A DNA stretch of 27,039 nucleotides from Anaerolineae bacterium (GCA_016926595.1 JAFGOG010000323.1:1-27039), one strand, 5' to 3'. Positions 19,128 through 27,039 are shown, counted from the stretch's first letter. The notes: a model not told the origin generated them from the letters alone. Numbers and translations: made by a program.

Positions 19128-19156
19128 ATTATACACTGATGTCATGCCCTTCACAA
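19128..19156 (-). promoter_or_regulatory. Promoter of the P-type ATPase operon
   Basis: On the minus strand TTGTGA (19156-19151), 17-base spacer, TATAAT (19133-19128). Predicted start near 19121, about 39 bases before the ATG. Its -35 box overlaps that of the divergent hydrolase promoter. Confidence 0.65.
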
Positions 19157-19178
19157 GAACAAGGAGTCGTGCTATAAT
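19150..19178 (+). promoter_or_regulatory. Promoter of the Ntn-type hydrolase gene
   Basis: TTCACA (19150-19155), 17-base spacer, TATAAT (19173-19178) with TGC extension. Predicted start near 19185, ten bases before the chosen ATG. It rules out the longer reading frame that would begin at 19144. Confidence 0.65.
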
Positions 19179-19194
19179 GGCAGGGGTTGAACCA

Positions 19195-20196
19195 ATGAAG
19201 AGACTGATTGCCATCACCGTCGGGATCGCGGTGGCAGCGGCCGTGACCCTAGCCATCCTGCTACGCAACCCGCTGAGATCGCTGTTGACCTTCCGACAGG
19301 TCGACGACCATCCGTTGTACGTGATGCACCTGTACGGGGATTACCATTTCGACGACCTGCTGAAAACGGGAACCCATCCGGACGCCGCTTTGCCGCTTGG
19401 CCCATTGCCGATCGCCAGGTCTTGGGCCTGCACCTGTTTTTCGGCCTTTGGCCAGCCAGGGCAGGCGATCCTGGGCCGGAACTTTGACTGGTACAACCAC
19501 CCGGCCTTGCTGCTATTCACCCATCCCTCGCACGGCTATGACTCGGTGTCGATGGTCGATATCTCGTATCTCGTCGGCCTTGACTCCGACGAGCCGTCGT
19601 GGAGCGACCGGCTGAGTCTATTGGATGCGCCCTACCTGCCCTTCGACGGCATGAACGAGCGCGGCCTGGCTGTGGGCATGATGGCCGTACCCGACGCCCA
19701 AGTCACAACCGACAGGAGCAAGGTAACTATCGACAGCCTGGCAGCCATCCGGCTGTTGTTGGACAAGGCCCAATCGGTGGACGAGGCGCTGCCGCTGCTC
19801 GGGGCGTACAATATCGACTGGGGAAGCGGCCCGCCGCTGCACTATCTCATCGCCGACTCGCGTGGGAATTCGGCGGTGGTCGAGTTCGTCGACGGCGAGA
19901 TGAAGGTCCTGCGCAACGAACGACCGTGGCAAGCGGCCACCAACTTTGTCCTGTCCGGCCACAGCCCGGAGAGCGCCATGTTGCAGTGCAACCGGTACGC
20001 TACTGCCTACAGAACGCTCGAACAGGCACAGGGGCAAGCCTCACACGAGGGAGCCATGGCCCTCCTGGAGGATGTATCCCAACCAAGCACCATCTGGTCG
20101 GTCGTCTATGACATGCAGAGTGGACAGATTGCGGTGGCCATGGGCCGGGACTATGGGCAGGCGCACCATTTCAAGCTCAGCATGAAGCAGGAATAA
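19195..20196 (+). CDS. Linear amide C-N hydrolase (choloylglycine hydrolase/AAT-like, Ntn type)
   Basis: A 333-residue protein from ATG 19195. Residues 1 to about 24 are a hydrophobic segment behind MKR, a membrane anchor or signal. The catalytic region reads ACTCFSAFG ... ILGRNFDWYNHPALLLFT, typical of the choloylglycine hydrolase/acyltransferase Ntn family, with nucleophile candidates Cys79 and Cys81. FDGMNERGLAVGMM and the later Asn in QAATNFVLSG also fit. As an Ntn enzyme it should need cleavage just before the nucleophile, which would remove the N-terminal 78 or so residues, including the anchor. AGGGG lies eight bases before the ATG. Monocistronic, ending 13 bases from the convergent ABC gene. 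Substrate could be an acyl-amide or N-acyl amino acid; unknown. Confidence 0.87.
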   Translation: MKRLIAITVGIAVAAAVTLAILLRNPLRSLLTFRQVDDHPLYVMHLYGDYHFDDLLKTGTHPDAALPLGPLPIARSWACTCFSAFGQPGQAILGRNFDWYNHPALLLFTHPSHGYDSVSMVDISYLVGLDSDEPSWSDRLSLLDAPYLPFDGMNERGLAVGMMAVPDAQVTTDRSKVTIDSLAAIRLLLDKAQSVDEALPLLGAYNIDWGSGPPLHYLIADSRGNSAVVEFVDGEMKVLRNERPWQAATNFVLSGHSPESAMLQCNRYATAYRTLEQAQGQASHEGAMALLEDVSQPSTIWSVVYDMQSGQIAVAMGRDYGQAHHFKLSMKQE

Positions 20197-20209
20197 GGCA
20201 AGGCCTGGT

Positions 20210-22075
20210 CTACTCTTGTTGCTCCGGCTCCTGGGTCTCCTGTGCGTCGATCTCTCCCCGCCACAGCCGTTGCATCTCTTCGCAGGTCTCCAAGAGGGTC
20301 CCCAGCTTCCCTTCGGCCGCGATCTGCCCGTCCTTGAGAACAATGATCCAATCAGCACGGCGCAGCGCCGTCCGGCGATGCGACACCACCAAACAGGTCA
20401 AGCCAGAGGACCGTTCGCCCGCCAACAGCCGATCCCATAGGATCCGCTCGGTGTCCACGTCGAGGGCGCTGGACAGGTCGTCAAAGACCAGCAGCTCTGG
20501 ATCGCGAACAAACATGCGCGCCGCGGCGGTGCGCTGGCGCTGCCCTCCCGACAGCTTGACCCCCTTGGCCCCGATCACCGTGTCAAGCCCGTGGTCGAGC
20601 CCGGCGATGTCCTGCTCCATCACCGCCTGCCAGACAGCGCCTTCGAGGTCTACCCTGTTCTGCGGCAGGCCCATCAGGATATTGTCCCGAAGCGGCTCGC
20701 TGAACAGCAGCGGCACCTGGGCCGTGTAGGCGCTGCGCGGCGGCACAAAGAAGGTCGCCGGGTCGTCGACAGCCTGGCCATTACAGCGAATCTCCCCCGC
20801 ATTCCTGGGCAATAGCCCCAGGAGCGCACGCAGCAGCGTCGTCTTGCCCGAGCCGATCCTCCCGGTGATGACCGTGAACGAACCCCGCTCCAGGTGCAGG
20901 TCGACATTTTGGACGCCCCGCCCCGACTCGGGATAGAGGTAGGTCAGACCTGTCACGTCGAGCACCTCCAGCCGATCCTGGGCCATTTTGGGCACGTACG
21001 GCACCTCCGGCAGCTCGCCGCGCATGTAGACCTGACTGTGCTTCACCAGCGTTTCGGGCGGAGCATCGGGCAGCAGCGCCACCAGGCGATCGACCGACAC
21101 CCCCACCTGTTTGTACCATGCCCAGCGTTCCCCAATCAAGGTCGTAAAGCCGGTCAGCACGCCGAGATAGTAGACAAAGAGGGCGAAATCACCCACCGTG
21201 AAGGTGCCGGCCCGCATCCCCTGTGCAGACAGCAGCAGAATCACGCCGGCGCCAATAGCGACGGTGTTGCGAAAGACCGAACCCAGCAGCTCGGTGAACA
21301 GCCGATCCTTGAGACCGGCCAGGCGGCGCGTCTCGTTGAGCATACGAAAGCGCCTGACTAGTCGCTCCTCGGCCGTGGCCACCTGCACCGATTGGACCGC
21401 GCCAAACATCTCGCCGATAAAGTCGGTCACATCGCCCATAGCCTTGCGGCTGGCCTCCCGGTACTTTTCTATCTTTTGGGTTGCCAGATTGACCACCACC
21501 GTCACGATAGCCAGCGGGACCAAGACGACGATGGTGATGCGCGCGTCGATCGACAGCATCACCACCACGGCTATCACCGAAGCCAATGTAAAACCGGTCA
21601 AGATCAATGATTCGGCCATGAAACCGGCGATCTCGTTTACGTCGTCGCGGAAGCGGCTGATCGCCTCGCCCGGCGAGCCAGGCACCGCCCGCGCTCCAGG
21701 GCGCTTGAGGATATGCTCGAACAGGTTCTTGCGCAGCAGCGCGGCGATGTGGTACTGGAAGGTGAAATAGACGGCCACGTCGGCAAAGATGGCCGCCACC
21801 CGGACGATCGCCGTCACCACCAGCAGGACAATCAGCCCGCTTACTCCCAGGCTCACCGGCGCATCGCCGGTCAGGGTGTTGAAAAAGCTGTAGGTGATCC
21901 AGCCCACAATCTGAGGAAATACGCCAAAGAACAGGGTCTCGAGAATACCCAGGGCCAGGTACAGCCACGGGCGGAACCGGATCAGTCGCAGCGCATATTG
22001 CCAGGTCTTGAGCCGGCCAGCCTGTACTCCGGCCCCAGCCGCAGGAAGCTGAAACGCCGAGTCGCCAGGATTCAC
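20210..22075 (-). CDS. ABC exporter half-transporter, degenerate-site subunit
   Basis: A 621-residue protein with an N-terminal six-helix transmembrane domain (about 30-330) and a C-terminal nucleotide-binding domain. Walker A is GRIGSGKT (405-412), the Q-loop glutamine is Gln453, the signature is canonical LSGGQ (508-512), and the switch is His566. Walker B ends LLVFDD, so Asp533 replaces the catalytic glutamate. This is the usual pattern of the subunit that hydrolyses poorly in heterodimeric exporters. The GTG start overlaps the stop of the partner gene by four bases. It is the last gene of the operon. The transported substrate, lipid or drug, cannot be read from the sequence. Confidence 0.94.
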   Translation of the reverse strand: MNPGDSAFQLPAAGAGVQAGRLKTWQYALRLIRFRPWLYLALGILETLFFGVFPQIVGWITYSFFNTLTGDAPVSLGVSGLIVLLVVTAIVRVAAIFADVAVYFTFQYHIAALLRKNLFEHILKRPGARAVPGSPGEAISRFRDDVNEIAGFMAESLILTGFTLASVIAVVVMLSIDARITIVVLVPLAIVTVVVNLATQKIEKYREASRKAMGDVTDFIGEMFGAVQSVQVATAEERLVRRFRMLNETRRLAGLKDRLFTELLGSVFRNTVAIGAGVILLLSAQGMRAGTFTVGDFALFVYYLGVLTGFTTLIGERWAWYKQVGVSVDRLVALLPDAPPETLVKHSQVYMRGELPEVPYVPKMAQDRLEVLDVTGLTYLYPESGRGVQNVDLHLERGSFTVITGRIGSGKTTLLRALLGLLPRNAGEIRCNGQAVDDPATFFVPPRSAYTAQVPLLFSEPLRDNILMGLPQNRVDLEGAVWQAVMEQDIAGLDHGLDTVIGAKGVKLSGGQRQRTAAARMFVRDPELLVFDDLSSALDVDTERILWDRLLAGERSSGLTCLVVSHRRTALRRADWIIVLKDGQIAAEGKLGTLLETCEEMQRLWRGEIDAQETQEPEQQE

Positions 22076-23877
22076 GCCAGCACCTCCTCCAACCCGGCCT
22101 GTAGCAGCCCATAAAACTGCGACGCCGGATCTCCGGTCAGGGCGGCCCTATCCCCGTGCTCGCTAACGCGGCCATCCTCCAAGATCATGATCTCGTCGGC
22201 TCGCTGGACAGTCCCCAAACGGTGGGCAATTATGATCGCGGTGCGGCCCTGCACCAACCGGCCTACCGCCCGCTCCAGCAAGTGCTCGGTGGCCGGATCG
22301 AGGCGCGATGAGGCTTCGTCCAGGATCACCAGTCCCGGATCCTGGAGAAAGATGCGCATAAAGGCCAGCAGCTGCGCTTCGCCGGCCGACAGCCCGCCAC
22401 CGCCCGACTCGAGCACGGTGTCCAGCCCGTTGGGCAGCGATTCGAGCCACTCGCCCAGCCCCAGCTCGTGGATCACCTGGCGGATCCTGTCGTCAGAGAC
22501 GTAGTCATCGAAGAAGGTCAGATTGTCGCGCACAGTGGCATGGAAGAGCTGGACATTCTGCGTGACCATGCCCACCCGACCGCGCAGTTCGGCCAGTGGC
22601 ACCCGCCGGATGTCAACCGAGCGGCCGCCGTCGCCCAGGCCGACTAGGCCGCTGTCTGGGTCGTAGAAGCGGAACAGCAGCCGGGTCAGCGTCGTCTTGC
22701 CGCTCCCGGTGCGCCCCAGCAGTCCGAGAACCCGGCCTGGCAGCAGGTGAAAAGAGAGATCCTGGAGCACCATCTCCTTCTCTGAGGAAGGCTCGGTCTG
22801 GCCTTCGGCCGGGACAGCCGCCGGACCGCTGTCCGCATACCCGAATGACACTCCCTCAAACTGCACCGCCAGCGAGCCGGGCGGCAGCCCGCCGAACCGG
22901 TCAGGCTCCCCAGGCTTGAGCCTGCTGGCCGTAGACAGGAGCTCTCGGACGCGGATGATGCTGGCTCCGGCCCTCTGCAAAACCTCCATCTGGCGGATAA
23001 TCTGCTGGATCGGCCGCTCTAGCATGTTGGTGTAGTAAAAGATAATGTACACGGATCCGATGGTGATCGCCCCGGCCTGGAACAACCAGGCGCCAACGGC
23101 AAAAGCGGCCGCGTTGCCAAGCGTGAACAGCAGGAAGGTGGTGTTGAACAGGATGTTTACCATCAGCCCGGCCTTGAGCGACCTGCGCAGCAGCTCACGC
23201 ATCAGCCGGTAAAAGCCGCGCATGACATAGGCTTCGGCCCCATTGGAGCGGATCTCTTCGGTGCCGGCCAGCCTCTCCTCCAAAAAGCCAAACAGCTCGG
23301 CGCTGGCCTGCCGTTCTGCCTTCCAATGGGGCACGGCAAGATCACGGAAACGGCCCAGCACAACGATAGCGATCACCACAAAGCCGGTCATGGCCAGACC
23401 CACCCGCCACTCCTCGCGAAAGAGCAGGGCCAGGATGCCGATCAGCAGCAGGGCATTGCCCACCACCTGGATCACGAACTGGGAGAAGAAGGTGGACAGG
23501 GCAGTCACGTCGCCGTCGATCCGCTCGATCATCTCGCCCGGGGTATGGCTGTTGTGAAACGACAGGTCCAGCCGCAGGCAGTGGCCAGCCAGGTCGGCGC
23601 GCAAGGCATTGGTGGTCAGCCATGCCACATTTTCGCTGACCCAGGTTGCCAGCAGCGACACGACCTGCTGGGCCGCCGCCAGGCCGATAAACAGCAGGGC
23701 CAGCCGGAGCAGCGTCTCGACTGCGCTGCCAGCCTGGGCCATGTCGATGAAATCGCGCATGACCTGTGGATTGACCAGTTGCAGGCCGATCGTACTCAGG
23801 ATCAACACCGCCAGCAGCACAGCCCTGGGCCACTGCGGTCCCAGATAGGTAACCAGCAGGTTTGTGTATTGCCTCAC
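22072..23877 (-). CDS. ABC exporter half-transporter, catalytic-glutamate subunit
   Basis: A 601-residue half-transporter with an N-terminal transmembrane domain (about 15-310) and a nucleotide-binding domain. Walker A is GRTGSGKT (388-395), Gln440 is the Q-loop, Walker B ends VILDE with the catalytic Glu521, and the switch is His552. The signature is altered to LSAGE (496-500). Between the two domains is a Gly/Pro/Glu-rich stretch (about 350-366) not usual in the family. Together with the next gene it makes one full ATP site, from its own Walker B and the partner's LSGGQ, and one degenerate site. GTG start overlapping the HAD gene stop (GTGA). Confidence 0.94.
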   Translation of the reverse strand: MRQYTNLLVTYLGPQWPRAVLLAVLILSTIGLQLVNPQVMRDFIDMAQAGSAVETLLRLALLFIGLAAAQQVVSLLATWVSENVAWLTTNALRADLAGHCLRLDLSFHNSHTPGEMIERIDGDVTALSTFFSQFVIQVVGNALLLIGILALLFREEWRVGLAMTGFVVIAIVVLGRFRDLAVPHWKAERQASAELFGFLEERLAGTEEIRSNGAEAYVMRGFYRLMRELLRRSLKAGLMVNILFNTTFLLFTLGNAAAFAVGAWLFQAGAITIGSVYIIFYYTNMLERPIQQIIRQMEVLQRAGASIIRVRELLSTASRLKPGEPDRFGGLPPGSLAVQFEGVSFGYADSGPAAVPAEGQTEPSSEKEMVLQDLSFHLLPGRVLGLLGRTGSGKTTLTRLLFRFYDPDSGLVGLGDGGRSVDIRRVPLAELRGRVGMVTQNVQLFHATVRDNLTFFDDYVSDDRIRQVIHELGLGEWLESLPNGLDTVLESGGGGLSAGEAQLLAFMRIFLQDPGLVILDEASSRLDPATEHLLERAVGRLVQGRTAIIIAHRLGTVQRADEIMILEDGRVSEHGDRAALTGDPASQFYGLLQAGLEEVLA

Positions 23878-24497
23878 ACCACGGCCTGCTGCTCCAACTC
23901 GGCGACCAACGCCTCGTACCCGGTAAAGTGGACCGCCTGGATGCCCAACGCCGCCGCAGCGGCCACGTTCGGCGGGTAATCGTCCACAAAGATCGTCGCC
24001 TCGGGCGCCGTCCCCAGCCGCTTCAGCGCCAGCCGGTAGATGGCCGGGTCGGGCTTGGCCAGGCCGACCAATGCCGAGACGATTACCTCGTCAAACAGCC
24101 CGCCGAGCCCATAGCGCTCGGCAAGAAACGCCGGCGTCACCACATCGCTGGCGTTGCTCAGCAACCCGGTGCGGTACGGACCGTGCAACCGTCGGACTAG
24201 GTCCAGCATTGGCCCAGTAACCTCGACGGGGCCGAACAGATCCTGCTGAAAAGCGTGAACTGCGTCAGGTGTGTGGAGGCCCAGCCGGGGGGCGGTGCGC
24301 CGCCAGTATTCGGCGTCAGTGATGGTACCCACTTCGGCCAGCCGGAAATCGGGCGAGCGCCATAGGATCTCAGGCAGTTGCTCCGGAGTCAGCTTCCACC
24401 GCACCCCCAGGCCGCGGAAACGCTCCTCATGGTAGACCTGGATCAGCACGCCCCCCAGGTCAAAGATGATCGCTTCGATCTTGGTCTGCGTAGTCAC
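23874..24497 (-). CDS. HAD-superfamily hydrolase, subfamily IA
   Basis: A 207-residue cytoplasmic HAD hydrolase. Motif I is FDLGGVL with nucleophile Asp13; the second aspartate is replaced by Gly15, as in the YihX-like group. Motif II is LLSNASD (Ser114), motif III Lys148 in GLAKPDPAIY, and motif IV FVDDYPPNV (Asp172, Asp173). The helical cap lies between motifs I and II. It is a likely small-molecule phosphatase, for example on a sugar phosphate. GTG start with GGAGGGGGA directly upstream. It is the first gene of the operon, overlapping the ABC gene by four bases; a functional link to the exporter is not evident. Confidence 0.92.
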   Translation of the reverse strand: MTTQTKIEAIIFDLGGVLIQVYHEERFRGLGVRWKLTPEQLPEILWRSPDFRLAEVGTITDAEYWRRTAPRLGLHTPDAVHAFQQDLFGPVEVTGPMLDLVRRLHGPYRTGLLSNASDVVTPAFLAERYGLGGLFDEVIVSALVGLAKPDPAIYRLALKRLGTAPEATIFVDDYPPNVAAAAALGIQAVHFTGYEALVAELEQQAVV

Positions 24498-24549
24498 TCC
24501 CCCTCCCCTCGACAGCAGGCCGAGGCTCTACACCCGGCAACAGTGTTCC

Positions 24550-24558
24550 ATTATAGCA
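24550..24558 (-). promoter_or_regulatory. Extended -10 promoter of the HAD-ABC operon
   Basis: On the minus strand TGCTATAAT (24558-24550). At 17 bases upstream only TTCGCG is found, so recognition would rest on the extended -10 box. Predicted start near 24543, about 46 bases before the GTG. Confidence 0.6.
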
Positions 24559-24644
24559 GACTTTGAAAAGGACGCGAATTTTTCACCCTGCCTGTCCTGT
24601 GGGGCATCGCTTCCTCCGCGATGGCCGGGCAGCTGCGCCGCACT

Positions 24645-24669
24645 ATGCCTATCCATGCCGGATAGGCAT
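24645..24669. repeat. Perfect 10-bp inverted repeat in the divergent intergenic region
   Basis: ATGCCTATCC (24645-24654) and GGATAGGCAT (24660-24669) flank a 5-base loop. It lies in the 293-base gap between the HAD and lipoprotein genes, about 45 bases upstream of the -35 box of the lipoprotein gene and about 90 bases upstream of the HAD -10 box. No T run follows on either strand, so an operator or a structural element is likelier than a terminator. The rest of the gap holds the two promoters and nothing else I can identify. Confidence 0.6.
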
Positions 24670-24713
24670 GGGCAAGCGCAGGCAGACCACAGACCGGCAA
24701 TGAAGGGTCTCTT

Positions 24714-24742
24714 TTGACAAAACAAAACAGATCGCGTATGAT
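24714..24742 (+). promoter_or_regulatory. Near-consensus promoter of the lipoprotein hydrolase gene
   Basis: TTGACA (24714-24719), 17-base spacer, TATGAT (24737-24742). Predicted start near 24749, giving a leader of about 42 bases before the GTG. Confidence 0.78.
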
Positions 24743-24790
24743 GTCGCCCAGAGGGACGTCCAATTTGCAGGTTTTCCGGGGAGGAGAAAG

Positions 24791-26827
24791 GTGAAATCAA
24801 TGCGATCCGCGATCATTCTAGTGTCGGTTCTTGCCCTACTGCTGCCCATGCTCACAGCCTGCAAGACACCATCTACAGCCACGCCCACGCTGGCGCCAAC
24901 CCAACCGCCGCCCACCGCCACGCCTGCACCGACCCCACCGCCGCCAACGGCCACGATGGAGGCGGTGACAGGACTGGAAAAGGGAGCCTGTCCCTTTGAC
25001 TTGCCCGCCGGCCTAGTCGAAGGCAAGACGATCGATTGCGGTTACCTGGTCGTGCCCGAAGATCGCAGCGATCCGAACAGCCCAACCATCCGCCTGGCGG
25101 TGGCCATCCTGCATCCCAGCGTCACGCCGCAGCCCGATCCGATTGTCTACCTGGAGGGGGGACCAGGCGGCAGTGCGTTGGAATTCCTCTTTCTCACCTT
25201 TGGCGAGCAGTTTGAGCCGCTGCTGGCGGCGGGCCGCGACATCATCCTGTTCGACCAGCGCGGGGTGGGCCGGTCTGAGCCGGCGCTTGACTGCCCCGGA
25301 ATACGGGAATTGGGACTGGAGCTGCTCGACGACGAGGTTGACGGGCGACTGGTCGACAGCGAAGAGGCGCTTGACCTGTTCAAGGGCGAGGCCCTGGCCT
25401 GCCGGCAGGACCTGGCCGAGGCGGCGGAACTGGCGGCATACAATACGGCAGCGAGCGCGGCGGACGTCAACGAGCTGCGCGAGGCGTTGGGATACGACCA
25501 GGTGAACCTGTGGGGCGCCTCGTACGGGACGTGGCTGGCACTGGAGGTGATGCGCCGCTACCCGGAGGGGATCCGTTCCGTAGTGCTCGATTCGGTCTAT
25601 CCCCCTCAGCGAGACCTGCTCGCTGAGGCGCCTACCAACGCAGCTCGCTCTATCGACCTGCTTTTTGAGGCGTGTGCAGCGGACCAGGCGTGTAATGCGG
25701 CGTTTCCCAACCTGAGCGGCGTCTACCTCGACACTGTCGAGCGGCTCAACCAGGAGCGGGCTCACTTCAAGGTGACCGATCCACTGACCCGCAAGAGCTA
25801 CGACATGACGATGACCGGAGACAACCTCGCCACCCTGCTATTCCGGTTCCTGTATGGCACGAGTGTGATCCCATCCCTACCACAGATCCTGTACGACGCC
25901 AGCCAGGAGGATTATGCCACCCTCGCCCAGCTTATGGGTTCCCTGTTGGCCGTGGGGGAGGTGATGAGCCAGGGCCAGCAGTTCTCGGTGCTGTGTCACG
26001 ACGAAGTGCCCTTTATCTCGCCTGAGGCGTTCGAGACATCCCTGGCCGAGCACCCCGAGCTGGAAAGAGCGTTCAGCGACACGGTGCTGGGGGAGCTGGG
26101 GCTGGAGGTGTGCGCGGACTGGCAGGTGGGCCGGGCCGACGAGACGCTGACGCAGGCGGTGAGCAGCGACATTCCGACGCTGATCATGGCCGGCGAGTTC
26201 GACCCGATCACGCCGCCGGCGTGGGGCCGGCAGGTGGGCGAGACGCTGAAGAACAGCTACTTTTTCGAGTACCCAGGGGTGGGCCACGGGGCCAGCGCTT
26301 CGCCGGGCTGCCCGCAGGAGATGATGATGGCGTTTCTCGACGACCCGGGGAGAGCACCCGACGATGCGTGCGTGGCGGAGATGGAGGGCTGGGCGTTCGT
26401 GGTGCCGTCAGCGGCGGTGGAGGTGGAGTGGGCGCCGTTCAGCAATGAGACGATGGGCATTGAGGGGATGGCGCCTGTCGGGTGGACCGAGTCGGTGATG
26501 GGGGTCTATTCGCGGGGCTCGTCAGGCACCGACGTGGTCGCCGTGCTGATGCAGTCGATGCCCGGCACCGCCCTGGACGTGCTGGACCTGCTGACGGAGC
26601 AACTGGGGCTGGCCACAGTGCCAGAGTCGACGGGCCAACGAGAGGCCAACGGCCTCAGCTGGAACCTGTACGCGGTAGAGGTGATGAGCCTTCAGATCGA
26701 TTTCGCGCTGTCAGAGGGAGAAGGGCGGGCATACGTGGTCCTACTGCAGAGCAGCGCGAAGGAGCACGACGCGCTATATGAATCGGTCTACCTGACAGCC
26801 ATCAACGCGCTAAAGCCGATCGAGTAG
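24791..26827 (+). CDS. Secreted alpha/beta hydrolase lipoprotein, tripeptidyl aminopeptidase-like
   Basis: A 678-residue lipoprotein. Residues 1-24 form a signal peptide with lipobox LTAC (Cys24); a Thr/Pro-rich linker runs to about residue 55. The hydrolase domain has an oxyanion segment YLEGGPGGSAL, nucleophile Ser244 (WGASYGTWLA), Asp471 (GEFDPITPP) and His499 (GVGHGASAS), as in the S33-family tripeptidyl aminopeptidases and their C-terminal TAP-like region. FDQRGVGRSEP is also typical. After about residue 530 a further 145 residues form a separate alpha/beta domain I do not recognise. GTG start with GGAGGAG upstream; ATG 24800 is an alternative with a shorter n-region. It likely cleaves peptides or esters outside the cell. 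Monocistronic. Confidence 0.92.
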   Translation: MKSMRSAIILVSVLALLLPMLTACKTPSTATPTLAPTQPPPTATPAPTPPPPTATMEAVTGLEKGACPFDLPAGLVEGKTIDCGYLVVPEDRSDPNSPTIRLAVAILHPSVTPQPDPIVYLEGGPGGSALEFLFLTFGEQFEPLLAAGRDIILFDQRGVGRSEPALDCPGIRELGLELLDDEVDGRLVDSEEALDLFKGEALACRQDLAEAAELAAYNTAASAADVNELREALGYDQVNLWGASYGTWLALEVMRRYPEGIRSVVLDSVYPPQRDLLAEAPTNAARSIDLLFEACAADQACNAAFPNLSGVYLDTVERLNQERAHFKVTDPLTRKSYDMTMTGDNLATLLFRFLYGTSVIPSLPQILYDASQEDYATLAQLMGSLLAVGEVMSQGQQFSVLCHDEVPFISPEAFETSLAEHPELERAFSDTVLGELGLEVCADWQVGRADETLTQAVSSDIPTLIMAGEFDPITPPAWGRQVGETLKNSYFFEYPGVGHGASASPGCPQEMMMAFLDDPGRAPDDACVAEMEGWAFVVPSAAVEVEWAPFSNETMGIEGMAPVGWTESVMGVYSRGSSGTDVVAVLMQSMPGTALDVLDLLTEQLGLATVPESTGQREANGLSWNLYAVEVMSLQIDFALSEGEGRAYVVLLQSSAKEHDALYESVYLTAINALKPIE

Positions 26828-26829
26828 GA

Positions 26830-26847
26830 CACGACACAGCGGTCGTG
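26830..26847 (+). terminator. Possible hairpin after the lipoprotein gene
   Basis: CACGAC (26830-26835) and GTCGTG (26842-26847) can form a 6-bp stem with a 6-base loop three bases after the stop codon. No T run follows, so it is a weak candidate. A second small hairpin, GGCTC/GAGCC, is at 26881-26893. Confidence 0.3.
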
Positions 26848-26992
26848 CCCGGCGGCCATCCAACGAGAGGGACTGTCTGCGGCTCACGGAGCCGGGGCAG
26901 TTACGCAGGACGGCGAGGGATGCGCCCGAGACGGACACTGGCGATTCTGGATTTTGGAGAACGGTCGCGGGCTGAGCGAGGAGGAGGAAACG

Positions 26993-27039
26993 GTGACAGC
27001 AAGCAGGGAAAGCCCTGCCCGTCCGGAACCGAGGGGCCG
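26993..27039 (+). CDS. Start of an unidentified gene, cut by window edge
   Basis: A GTG at 26993 is preceded by a purine-rich GAGGAGGAGG run at about 26978-26988, a good ribosome site. The frame reads VTASRESPARPEPRG and stays open to the edge. A second open frame from ATG 26920 also reaches the edge but has a poorly spaced ribosome site. Fifteen residues do not allow identification. Confidence 0.45.
   Translation, partial: MTASRESPARPEPRG

Noticed and set aside
19144..19194. Longer start of the Ntn hydrolase at 19144
   Set aside because: The TTCACA/TATAAT promoter lies inside this stretch, and it would put a polar Arg-rich segment before the membrane anchor.
24880..24960. Possible tandem repeat in the lipoprotein gene
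   Set aside because: It is an irregular Thr/Pro/Ala codon run encoding a surface linker, not a repeat array with a defined unit.

Overview
The window is GC-rich, gene-dense bacterial chromosome. It most resembles a member of the Chloroflexota (Anaerolineae-like). This rests on the mix of families, not on a marker gene: a fused ADP-forming acyl-CoA synthetase next to a DRTGG-domain ATPase, a lipoprotein with a Thr/Pro-rich linker, and an FG-GAP/ASPIC-UnbV exoprotein ending in a YLPIV-type tail. No rRNA, tRNA, CRISPR array, insertion sequence or prophage gene was found.

Layout. (1) 1-3244, minus strand: a three-gene operon of a Clp1/Grc3-like polynucleotide kinase, a MEMO-family protein (AmmeMemoRadiSam protein B) and a DUF4139-like protein cut by the window edge. 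(2) 3253-4556, plus: a divergently transcribed MFS exporter. (3) 4546-9013, minus: ADP-forming acyl-CoA synthetase, BioD-like/DRTGG ATPase and enolase, an energy-conservation operon. (4) 9124-10945, plus: an Rrf2 regulator with a near-consensus promoter and a candidate operator, then cysteine desulfurase IscS and a strong hairpin terminator. (5) 10962-12615, minus: a secreted seven-repeat FG-GAP protein. (6) 12656-15673, plus: ArsA/Get3-like ATPase, peptidoglycan amidase, tRNA thiolase MnmA and a decayed GNAT acetyltransferase. (7) 15684-19133, minus: P-type ATPase and alpha/beta hydrolase. (8) 19150-20196, plus: membrane-anchored Ntn-type amide hydrolase. (9) 20210-24558, minus: HAD phosphatase plus a heterodimeric ABC exporter, all with 4-bp overlaps. 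(10) 24714-26827, plus: a large alpha/beta-hydrolase lipoprotein. The start of one more gene lies at the right edge.

How the genes fit together. IscS supplies persulfide sulfur that MnmA, 3.5 kb away, uses for tRNA 2-thiouridine, and the Rrf2 protein has a four-cysteine cluster suited to Fe-S sensing. The synthetase/DRTGG/enolase operon links PEP formation with ATP-yielding acyl-CoA cleavage. The least explained unit is the kinase-MEMO-DUF4139 operon, which joins an RNA-kinase-like enzyme to a metal-binding orphan family; it is my best candidate for an undescribed system. Promoters are unusually readable: eight TTGNNN-like/TATAAT-like pairs have exactly 17-bp spacing, and five of the promoters listed carry a TGC extension before the -10 box. 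Two genes may be leaderless.
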